The notes under the pieces: model-generated
Databases searched by the model: none
The model's input: only the letters and a program-made list of their open reading frames with translations
What the model was told of the DNA's origin: nothing
Assembly: GCF_025532145.1 (NCBI RefSeq)
Contig: NZ_ARXS01000001.1
Span: 62,001-126,000 of the forward strand
Direction of reading: 5' to 3'
Length of the DNA stretch: 64,000 nucleotides
Source of the DNA: Alloalcanivorax balearicus MACL04
GTDB taxonomy: Bacteria; Pseudomonadota; Gammaproteobacteria; Pseudomonadales; Alcanivoracaceae
Part shown: in pieces, positions 34,747 to 42,285 of the stretch
How the letters are laid out: each line of letters begins with the position of its first letter
How positions within the stretch are numbered: the first letter of the stretch is position 1
Translations under genes and position numbers: made by a program

Positions 34747-35660
34747 GATGCCTCCCACCCGGATCGCGCGGGTTCGGCACTGCGCGACCAGATCAGCGCC
34801 AGGATCAAGCCACTGACCAGGTGCCACACGCCCCAGAAGCCGGCGATCAGAATCATGCCCGCCGCCTGCGGGAAGAAAGTGAACAGGATCGCCAGCCCCA
34901 GCCCGGAGTTCTGAATACCCACTTCCAGGGTGACCGCCCGCCGGTCGGCACGATCAAGCCGCATCACCATGCCGGCGAAGGCACCCAAAGCCAGTGCCAG
35001 GGCATTCTGGCCGATCACCAGGGCGACGATGCGGTGAGCGTTTTGCAGGAACACATCCAGGTTCTTGGCGAAAGCCAGGCCGACAAAGGCCAGCAACACC
35101 AACAAGGTGAACACCCGCATGGGTTTCTGCGCCCTGACCGCGAAGCGCGGAAAATGGCGGCCGGTCAGCATGCCCAGCAGCAGCGGTACCGCCAGGACCA
35201 GAACCACCAGCATCAGGATGTTCCAGGGGTTCAAGGCGATCTCGGTGACCCGATCACGGGTATGGGGATTGAGCCAGCCATAGAAGGCGAAATTAAGCGG
35301 TGTGAGTACCGTGGCCGCCAGGCTGGACACCGCGGTCATACTCACCGACACCGCCACATTGGCCCGCGCCAGCCAGGTCATGATGTTGGAAAAGGTGCCG
35401 CCCGGACAGGACGCCACCAGAATCATGCCCAACGCCAGACCCGGTTCCACATCCAGCAACCAGGTCACCGCACAGGTCAATGCCGGCAACAGAAGGAACT
35501 GCGCCAGCAGCCCCGCCGCCGGCGCCTGGGGCATGCGCAGCACACGACGAAAATCCTCCACGCGCAGGGAAAGGGACACACCGAACATCATCAACGCGAG
35601 AATCACATTGAGCACGATCAGGTTGCCGGTGCTGAAATCAATCGGGGTATCAGGACCCAT
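34743..35660 (-). CDS. Bile acid:sodium symporter family protein
   Basis: 305 residues, about nine to ten membrane segments. Family motifs: CPGGTFSNIMTWLARANVAVSVSMT (sodium site region) and VGIQNSGLGLAI. Bacterial members import organic acids, including steroid-like or sulfonated ones. Placed between a flavin monooxygenase and an epimerase, it may bring in the substrate this operon modifies. It starts 21 bp after the monooxygenase stop. Confidence 0.9.
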   Translation of the reverse strand: MGPDTPIDFSTGNLIVLNVILALMMFGVSLSLRVEDFRRVLRMPQAPAAGLLAQFLLLPALTCAVTWLLDVEPGLALGMILVASCPGGTFSNIMTWLARANVAVSVSMTAVSSLAATVLTPLNFAFYGWLNPHTRDRVTEIALNPWNILMLVVLVLAVPLLLGMLTGRHFPRFAVRAQKPMRVFTLLVLLAFVGLAFAKNLDVFLQNAHRIVALVIGQNALALALGAFAGMVMRLDRADRRAVTLEVGIQNSGLGLAILFTFFPQAAGMILIAGFWGVWHLVSGLILALIWSRSAEPARSGWEAS

Positions 35661-35681
35661 GATGCGATCTCCCGGTTATTG

Positions 35682-36962
35682 TTATTGCAGCGCCTGGCGC
35701 CGTTTGGCCAGCTCGGCCCGATAACTGTCCTTGTGCACGTAATACGCCATGCGCGACAGCTTCAGATAGTGATAACCGCCATCCAGGCTCTGCCCGGCGC
35801 GCTCGCGCTTCAACCGGGCCAGCTCCCGCGCCGCCGGATGCCCCTCGGCCCGGCGCTTCAAATACAGCGCCACCAGCTCCGCCTGCTCGTTGCGCCCCTC
35901 CCAACCCAGGCCGGCGGCCTCGATCATGCCCATCATGAACAGGTTGTCGTAATGTGGATGGAACAGGTTCAGATAAAGGCTCGGCGCGTCGCCACGCCAG
36001 TTGAGGAGCGCGCTGTCGATGAACGGATAATCCAGCTTGTAGCCGGTGGCCAGAAGAATCAGGTCGTATTCGGCATGGGTCCCGTCCGTGAACGTGACGG
36101 TGCGGCCGTGCATGCCGGCGATGTCGGAACGCGGTGTGATATCGCCATGGCCCAGGTGATGAAGCACCAGGGAGTTGACCACCGGATGGGCCTCGTACAG
36201 GCGGTAATCCGGGTCCGGCAGGCCGTAGTCGCTGGGCAGCCCAATGATCATGCGGATCAGCCAGGCATCCAGTCGCTGTTTGAGTCGGCGCGGCAGTTTG
36301 AGCTTGCCGCCGATGGCGTCGGACGGACGGCCGCCAATGAATTTGGGCAGGAAGTAATAGCCCCGACGCACCGACAGATCCACGCTCTTTGCCTGGTGCA
36401 CCGCATCCACCGCCATGTCGCAGGCGGAATTGCCGCAGCCGACGATCAGCACATGTTTGTCCTTGAACAGCACGGGATCGCGGTAATCGCATGCGTGCAG
36501 CAATTCCCCTTCGAATTGCCCGGGCAGCGTCGGCCGGTTGGGGGTGTGCAGGGTGCCGCTGGCGATCAGCACGCCGTCGAAATAGCGGCTGCTTTGATTG
36601 CCGTCTTTTTCCACCGTTACCCGCCAGCCCTCGCCCTCCGGCGTCACCGAGACCACCCGAGTGCCGAACTGGTAGTGCCGATACAAGTCGAAGTGGCGGG
36701 CGTAATCCTGGAAATACTGTTTCAGTTCGGCGTGGTGGGGGTAGGTGGCCACCCGCTCGTCCATGGGAAATTCGCGGAACTCCGTCATCCGCTTGGAAGA
36801 AATCAAGTGGGCGGTCTGGTACATGGTGCTGTGCGGGTTGTCGATGTCCCACAAACCGCCCACGTCGTTGTTCAATTCATAGCCGACGAAGGGCAAACCC
36901 TGTTTACTGAGGTTTCTGGCCGAGGCCAGGCCCATCGGTCCGGCACCGATCACTGCGTACAT
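35682..36962 (-). CDS. Flavin-containing monooxygenase
   Basis: 426 residues. FAD motif VIGAGPMG (4-11), the FMO fingerprint FEGELLHACDY (about 149-159) and NADPH motif IVGCGNSACD (about 171-180); ATGYKLDYPF closes the family pattern. It uses NADPH and oxygen to oxidise a soft nucleophile or a ketone. The fingerprint ends in Tyr-Arg rather than Trp-Pro, pointing to an FMO rather than a Baeyer-Villiger enzyme. It is the first gene of the run and divergent from the AraC gene at 37064. Confidence 0.9.
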   Translation of the reverse strand: MYAVIGAGPMGLASARNLSKQGLPFVGYELNNDVGGLWDIDNPHSTMYQTAHLISSKRMTEFREFPMDERVATYPHHAELKQYFQDYARHFDLYRHYQFGTRVVSVTPEGEGWRVTVEKDGNQSSRYFDGVLIASGTLHTPNRPTLPGQFEGELLHACDYRDPVLFKDKHVLIVGCGNSACDMAVDAVHQAKSVDLSVRRGYYFLPKFIGGRPSDAIGGKLKLPRRLKQRLDAWLIRMIIGLPSDYGLPDPDYRLYEAHPVVNSLVLHHLGHGDITPRSDIAGMHGRTVTFTDGTHAEYDLILLATGYKLDYPFIDSALLNWRGDAPSLYLNLFHPHYDNLFMMGMIEAAGLGWEGRNEQAELVALYLKRRAEGHPAARELARLKRERAGQSLDGGYHYLKLSRMAYYVHKDSYRAELAKRRQALQ

Positions 36963-37063
36963 GAATACCTGTCCTTTTTGTTATTGTTTTCAGGCTAATC
37001 CTACCGAGGCGGCCGGGCATGGCTGATTCGCGACCCGGACCCGGTTAATTCAGGACTTCGCTC

Positions 37064-38038
37064 ATGAACCACAGTCCCACGGTGACGGTGCACTTCTCCC
37101 AAGCCATCCTGCAGGCGGCACAACGCCTGGGGCTGCGTCTGCCCAATGATCTGGTGGCGGAGATGGAAGCCCGGGAGCGGGTGGATCTGGAGAGCCAGGA
37201 CCGGCTCTGGGAAGCGTTCTGTCAGGCCGCCGCCGACCCGCTGGTGGGCGTGGACCTGGGGCTGGCACTACAGGTGGGGCATCTGGATACCGCCGGCATG
37301 ATCCTGATGAGTTGCGAAACCCTGGGCGAGGCGGTGGAGTCGCTGCTCGACTACCACCCCATTGTCGGAGAGGGCGGCACCTTTCATTTTCAGGCGGTCA
37401 CGGCCCACCGCTGCGAGCTGCGCTACCAGCCGCTTTATCATACCCGCCAGGCCACCCGGGTGGAGGCGGTGATGGCGAGCATGCTGAATCTGACCCGCTG
37501 GAGCACCGGCGATGCCTTTCGTCCGGCCTGTCTGACGGTATGCCACGCCCCCCAGACCGACACCTCACGCTACCATGACAGGCTGGGTTTGCCGGTGCGC
37601 TTCAACGCCGACCATAATGCTCTGGTATTCGACGCCGAGCAGCTGCGGCTGCCACTGATTCACGCCAACCCGGCCCTGTGCCGCCACCTGCGCGGTCTGG
37701 CCGATGACCTGCTGGCCCGCCTGGAGAACCCGTCCCTGGGTGCCCGGGTCAGCGCTCTGATCCGCGATCACCCACACTGGGGCAAAGAACGTATCGCCGG
37801 GCAACTGGGTATGAGCGGGCGCCATCTGATTCGCAAGCTGGCCGATGAAGGCACCGGTTTCAAGCTGTTGCGCGACACCCTGCTGCGGGAACGGGCGGAG
37901 CAGGCACTGGCCGACGGCGAGCGCGCCGGCCAGATCGCCGAGGAACTGGGGTTCTCCGACGAAAGTGCCTTCGTCAAGGCGTTCAAACGCTGGACCGGCA
38001 GCACGCCGGCCCGGTTCCGCGCGGAACGCGGTGACTAA
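37064..38038 (+). CDS. AraC family transcriptional regulator (arabinose-binding-like N-domain)
   Basis: 324 residues with the N-terminal domain typical of AraC regulators of lipid and steroid genes (SHxLG-type; ETLGEAVESLLDYHPIVGEG). The C-terminal double helix-turn-helix is around 235-320 (ERIAGQLGMSGRHLIRKLAD; IAEELGFSDESAFVKAFKRW). It is divergent from the monooxygenase operon across 101 bp, so it probably activates that operon. Its stop overlaps the convergent MetY stop by 4 bp. Confidence 0.9.
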   Translation: MNHSPTVTVHFSQAILQAAQRLGLRLPNDLVAEMEARERVDLESQDRLWEAFCQAAADPLVGVDLGLALQVGHLDTAGMILMSCETLGEAVESLLDYHPIVGEGGTFHFQAVTAHRCELRYQPLYHTRQATRVEAVMASMLNLTRWSTGDAFRPACLTVCHAPQTDTSRYHDRLGLPVRFNADHNALVFDAEQLRLPLIHANPALCRHLRGLADDLLARLENPSLGARVSALIRDHPHWGKERIAGQLGMSGRHLIRKLADEGTGFKLLRDTLLRERAEQALADGERAGQIAEELGFSDESAFVKAFKRWTGSTPARFRAERGD

Positions 38039-39306
38039 ACGGCGTCCAGGGCCTGCTCGATATCGGCGAGAATATCGTCCACGTGCTCGATACCAATGGA
38101 CAGACGCACCAGATCAGCGCTCACACCAGCGGTCTTCAGTTCCTCGTCATTAAGCTGCCGGTGGGTGGTGGTGGCGGGATGGCAGGCCAGGCTCTTGGCG
38201 TCACCGATATTCACCAGACGCTTGATCATCTGCAGAGCGTCAATGAAGCGCGCGCCGGCTTCGCGGCCGCCCTTGATACCAAAACTGAGAATCGCCGACG
38301 GCAAGCCGCCATCCATGTAACGCTTGGCCAGCTCCGCGTCACGGTCACCTTCCAGCCCGGCATAGTTGACCCACTCCACTTTGTCGTGGGCTTTCAGGTA
38401 ACGGGCCACCTTGATGGCATTCTCGCAATGACGCTCCATGCGCAGATTCAGCGTCTCGATACCCTGCAGAATCAGGAAGGCGTTCATCGGCGACAGCGCC
38501 GCGCCCATGTTACGCAACGGCACCACTCGGGCGCGGGCAATAAATGCGGCCGGACCCATGGCCTCGGTGTAAATCACCCCGTGGTAGCTGGGATCCGGCT
38601 CGTTGAACTGCCGGAAGCGGGCGTTACCCTGCCAGGGGAAATTACCGGAATCAACGATGATCCCGCCCACGGTGGTGCCATGACCGCCCATGTATTTGGT
38701 CAGGGAATGCACCACGATATCCGCGCCATGCTCGAACGGCCGGCACAGCGCCGGGGACGCCACCGTGTTGTCGACGATCAACGGCACGCCGGCATCGTGG
38801 GCCACTTTGGCGAGCGCGGCCAGATCCACGATGTTACCCGCCGGGTTGCCGATGGATTCACAGAACACCGCCTTGGTGTTGTCATCGATGGCGGCGGCCA
38901 TGGCCTGCACATCGCGGCCGTCCGCCATGCGTACTTCGATGCCCATGGTCGGCAGAGTGTGGGCGAACAGATTATAGGTACCGCCATAGAGCTGGCTGAC
39001 GGAAACGATATTGTCGCCGGCACGGGCCAGGGTCTGCACCGCCGCGGTAATGGCGGCCATGCCGGAGGCCATGGCCAGAGCGCCGATGCCGCCTTCCAGC
39101 TGCGCCACACGCTCTTCCAGCACGCCATTGGTGGGGTTCATGATGCGCGAGTAAATATTGCCCGGCACTTTCAGATCAAACAGGTCGGCGCCATGCTGGG
39201 TGTTGTCGAAGTAATAGCTGGTGGTCTGGTAAATCGGCACCGCCACGGAATGGGTTTCCGGGTCGCCGGCGAAGCCGCCGTGAATCGCTATGGTCTCTCG
39301 TTTCAT
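38035..39306 (-). CDS. metY: O-acetylhomoserine aminocarboxypropyltransferase (sulfhydrylase)
   Basis: 423 residues, the usual length for MetY. PLP-binding Lys204 in HSLTKYMGGHG and the N-terminal YSRIMNPTNGVLEERVA motif identify the Cys/Met-metabolism PLP family. It condenses O-acetylhomoserine with sulfide to homocysteine, direct sulfhydrylation. Related methionine gamma-lyases share motifs but are shorter, and the longer loops here favour MetY. Start behind AGGGAAAAAAAC. Confidence 0.88.
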   Translation of the reverse strand: MKRETIAIHGGFAGDPETHSVAVPIYQTTSYYFDNTQHGADLFDLKVPGNIYSRIMNPTNGVLEERVAQLEGGIGALAMASGMAAITAAVQTLARAGDNIVSVSQLYGGTYNLFAHTLPTMGIEVRMADGRDVQAMAAAIDDNTKAVFCESIGNPAGNIVDLAALAKVAHDAGVPLIVDNTVASPALCRPFEHGADIVVHSLTKYMGGHGTTVGGIIVDSGNFPWQGNARFRQFNEPDPSYHGVIYTEAMGPAAFIARARVVPLRNMGAALSPMNAFLILQGIETLNLRMERHCENAIKVARYLKAHDKVEWVNYAGLEGDRDAELAKRYMDGGLPSAILSFGIKGGREAGARFIDALQMIKRLVNIGDAKSLACHPATTTHRQLNDEELKTAGVSADLVRLSIGIEHVDDILADIEQALDAV

Positions 39307-39354
39307 TGTTTTTTTCCCTAGTCCTCTGAAAAATGAAAGAAGCGCAGACGGCGC

Positions 39355-40224
39355 TCACTGTAAAGGCGGTTCCGGCCAGAAATCGAACTGGGTTGGAACC
39401 GAATTCAGGTCGGTATCGAACACCGGGTCCCGTTTTTCCAGGAAGGCCTTGAAGCCGTCCTTGCCGTCCCAGTATTCACTCGACCGGTATATCAGACGCG
39501 ACTCCACCACGTGGGCCTGCATCGGATGATCGAAGTTGGGGTTGCGCCACAACATCTGTTTGGCCAGCGCCACCGATACCGGTGAACTCTTGGCGATCAG
39601 CTTGCGGGCCAGACCATAGGCCGCCTCAAGCACTTCGTCACGGGGGTGGACACTGCGGAACAAACCGGCGTTCAGGCCTTCCTCGGCGAGGAAGATATCA
39701 CCGCTGTAGACCCATTCGAACGCCTGTTGCATGCCCACCAGACGGGGCAGGAACCAGGTGGAGCAGGCCTCCGGAGTAATCCCCCGCTGGCTGAAGACGA
39801 AGCCGATCTTGGCGCCTTCCGCCACCACCCGGAAGTCCATCGGCAAGGTCATGGTGATGCCGACGCCGACGGCGGCGCCATTGATGGCGGCGATCACCGG
39901 CTTGCGGCATTCGAAGATCGCCAGCGAGACCTCTCCACCGGAATCACGAATAACCTCCAGCGGCGGCTCCTCGCTATCGGCGCGGTCATAACCGAACAGA
40001 TTGCCGCCGTCCTCCGGCTCCATTTCCATACCCGCGCAGAACACACGGCCGGCTCCGGTGACCACCACCGCGCGCACCCGGTTATCCTTGCTGGCCTCGC
40101 CAAAAGCGTGCACCAGTTCGTCCTTCATCCGCAGAGTAAAAGCGTTGAGACGGTCGGGACGATTCAACGTCACGGTGAGGATGCCATCTTCCGCCAACGC
40201 GGTATGGATGTGTTGGTACTCCAT
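39355..40224 (-). CDS. Enoyl-CoA hydratase/isomerase family protein
   Basis: 289 residues from ATG 40224 behind AAGGAGCAGCTT. Motifs NGAAVGVG (115-122) and GITPEACSTW with Glu152. The first oxyanion motif is CAGMEME rather than CAGADL. It resembles the 6754-7635 gene (same extra loop, same C-terminal length), so this is a distant paralogue outside the main island. There is no TCGTC-N6-GACGA dyad upstream, so it is probably controlled separately, perhaps by the AraC gene upstream. Confidence 0.85.
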   Translation of the reverse strand: MEYQHIHTALAEDGILTVTLNRPDRLNAFTLRMKDELVHAFGEASKDNRVRAVVVTGAGRVFCAGMEMEPEDGGNLFGYDRADSEEPPLEVIRDSGGEVSLAIFECRKPVIAAINGAAVGVGITMTLPMDFRVVAEGAKIGFVFSQRGITPEACSTWFLPRLVGMQQAFEWVYSGDIFLAEEGLNAGLFRSVHPRDEVLEAAYGLARKLIAKSSPVSVALAKQMLWRNPNFDHPMQAHVVESRLIYRSSEYWDGKDGFKAFLEKRDPVFDTDLNSVPTQFDFWPEPPLQ

Positions 40225-40286
40225 AAGCTGCTCCTTGTTATTGAGCCGGCGCCAATAAACCGCCGGGGCGGCCGACAAAAAGGCCG

Positions 40287-41018
40287 TCAGAGACGGTCCA
40301 GATGCACCACCTGGACCGGAAAGGCTCTAGCATAACGGGAAGGCAGCGCGTCGAACATGGCGCGGAGGGTGCGATTGAGGTGGGGTTGATCGTAGAAGCC
40401 AGCGGCGCCGGCCAATTCGGCGAAGCTCATGCCATCGCGCCATAACCTCAGCGCGCGCTGGCATTTGAGATGCAGTTGGAAGCGTTTCAGCGACACGCCG
40501 ACCTGCTCCCGGAACAGATGCCGGAAACGGGATTCGGACAGCCCGGCCGCCGACGCCAGACGGGCGCTGTCCAGATCTTCCCGGCGCAGGGACTGGCAGG
40601 CCCCGGCGACACGCGGATCCAGCGGCGGCGCGGCGGCCCGCAGGCGCTCACGCAAGGCCCTCACGGCCTCGACCTCGGGCTGCTCCCTGAGACCGGTCAA
40701 GGCCTCCCGAAAGCCCGGCAGGCGCGACTCCGGCAGGGCGCCCCCCGGCCCCTGTACCGGCAAGCCGCGCCAGGCGCCGTCATCGGGATCCAGATGCAGT
40801 ACCGCCACCGGGCCTGGGCTTTCCAGGGCCTGTTCCACGTCCGGTGCCACCCAGACCAGCGGCGAGCGCACCCAGTGCCCGGCGATCTGCACGCGCAGCG
40901 GCGCTTCCAGCCCCACCAGCAATGAGGCGGCCACATGGCGATGGGGACGATTACGCAGAGAGGAGGCCAGCATCAGCCAGCCTCCCTGCCAGATAAACAG
41001 TGGCGATAGTGGCGTCAC
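40287..41018 (-). CDS. AraC family transcriptional regulator
   Basis: 243 residues from GTG 41018; ATG 40973 has the better ribosome site (GGGAGGCTGGCTG) but would trim the cupin-like N-domain (HRHVAASLLVGLEAPLRV). C-terminal double helix-turn-helix: DSARLASAAGLSESRFRHLFREQ and SFAELAGAAGFYDQPHLNRTLR. Genes on both sides on the same strand (an Mpo1-like protein and a hydratase) could form a small regulon with it. Effector unknown. Confidence 0.82.
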   Translation of the reverse strand: MTPLSPLFIWQGGWLMLASSLRNRPHRHVAASLLVGLEAPLRVQIAGHWVRSPLVWVAPDVEQALESPGPVAVLHLDPDDGAWRGLPVQGPGGALPESRLPGFREALTGLREQPEVEAVRALRERLRAAAPPLDPRVAGACQSLRREDLDSARLASAAGLSESRFRHLFREQVGVSLKRFQLHLKCQRALRLWRDGMSFAELAGAAGFYDQPHLNRTLRAMFDALPSRYARAFPVQVVHLDRL

Positions 41019-41035
41019 GGCACTCGCGCGGCCCG

Positions 41036-41536
41036 TCAGGAAGGGCGGCCGTGCCCCGGCGTGCGGCTCAGGCCGAGTTTATGCATCAGTTCAAGACTGA
41101 CAAAAATCGGCCCCACCAGCAGGAAGATCAGATCGTCGAGGAACGACGGCTTCTTGCCTTCCACTTTATGCCCCCAGGCCTGACCGGCCCAGGCCAGCAC
41201 CCACACCAGCAGCGCCGTCCAACCCAGCGACAGACCGCTGCGGTCGATGCCGGTGACCACCGCGATCGACACCGCCAGCCAGCCCAGCATCAGCAGCGAC
41301 ACACCCATGGACAGACGCAGATAGAACGGCATGCACAGCACCGCCAGTATCGAACCACCGTTGACCCAATAGGCGGCGGCACCCTCCAGGCCAAGCCAGC
41401 GGCCCACCGGGATCAGCCAGAACAGGCCGAGAGTGGAGATGAAAATCAGCGGCACACAAACGATGTGCACCCACTGGTTTACCGGATTACGGTGGCTCTC
41501 ACCGTAATCGCTCAAAAAGGTACTTAAATCACGCAT
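41036..41536 (-). CDS. Mpo1-like (DUF962) membrane protein
   Basis: 166 residues with the family start FLSDYGESHRNPVNQWVHIVCVP, four membrane helices and a late WGHKVEGKKPSFL motif. Yeast Mpo1 is an iron-dependent dioxygenase for 2-hydroxy fatty acids in alpha-oxidation, using conserved His residues; His15 and His23 here fit. It lies 17 bp upstream of the AraC gene and near an enoyl-CoA hydratase, in keeping with fatty-acid metabolism. Activity is inferred from the family. Confidence 0.85.
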   Translation of the reverse strand: MRDLSTFLSDYGESHRNPVNQWVHIVCVPLIFISTLGLFWLIPVGRWLGLEGAAAYWVNGGSILAVLCMPFYLRLSMGVSLLMLGWLAVSIAVVTGIDRSGLSLGWTALLVWVLAWAGQAWGHKVEGKKPSFLDDLIFLLVGPIFVSLELMHKLGLSRTPGHGRPS

Positions 41537-41638
41537 GACTTCCGCCTCCCTGTTGTTGTTATGCCATGGCCGGCACGACTTTATTGACGACAGATTAGCC
41601 CGTGCCCGCCTCCGGGAATTGTATGGAATGGCTGAGTC

Positions 41639-42043
41639 TCAGCCACCGCGACGGCTGTCGCGCAAGGCCCGCAACACGTGACCGCGGGTCAGCAACCCGA
41701 TCAGCCGGCGTTTCTCATCCACCACCGGATAGATTTTCGGCTTCTGTTTCAGCATCAGTTCCGCCAGATCCACCAGCGATTCCTCCACGTCCACGGTGAG
41801 CGGATCACCGTGCATCACCTGCTCCACACGCACCGCGCCTTCACTGTGATAGCTGGAAACCAGCAGTTGCCGCAGGCAGTCCTGCTCCGACACGAAGCCG
41901 ATGACACGGGTTTCGTTATCCACCACCGGCAAACCGGTGATGCGATATTGCAGCAGCGTGTCCACCACCAGGGTGAGGTCCATATCGGCCGGGATGGACA
42001 TGGGATGCTTGATCATCACGTCTTTCACCAACAGACCCGCCAT
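41639..42043 (-). CDS. CBS-domain pair protein
   Basis: 134 residues made of two CBS motifs (VKDVMIKHPMSIPADMDL to about residue 60; VEQVMHGDPLTVDVEES to the end). Such stand-alone pairs bind adenine nucleotides and adjust partner enzymes or channels. It begins behind GGGAGAAGCATT and faces the AAA ATPase gene across a 242-bp gap. The partner is unknown. Confidence 0.85.
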   Translation of the reverse strand: MAGLLVKDVMIKHPMSIPADMDLTLVVDTLLQYRITGLPVVDNETRVIGFVSEQDCLRQLLVSSYHSEGAVRVEQVMHGDPLTVDVEESLVDLAELMLKQKPKIYPVVDEKRRLIGLLTRGHVLRALRDSRRGG

Positions 42044-42285
42044 AATGCTTCTCCCTACATCGCGATACTGAAAAAGCCTTCACAGGGCCCTTTTCCAACC
42101 CTTTTCAGGGTAGCCGCCATGGACGGTGGCGATAAAAATCGTCCTTGTTTCGACTATAGCACCCCGGCCAGCCGAGTGAAGCGCAAGAGCCGGTCTTAAG
42201 GCTCTTACGGATGACGCCCCTCCCCCGGCTCCCTACAATGGGTCAAACCCGTCGAAGGACAGGGTGGACAGGTAAGGGAGACACT

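Noticed and set aside
34821-36998. A 725-residue plus-strand frame opposite the symporter and monooxygenase genes
   Set aside because: It is rich in Gln, His and Arg with no recognisable domains, and it is the antisense shadow of two clearly homologous genes.
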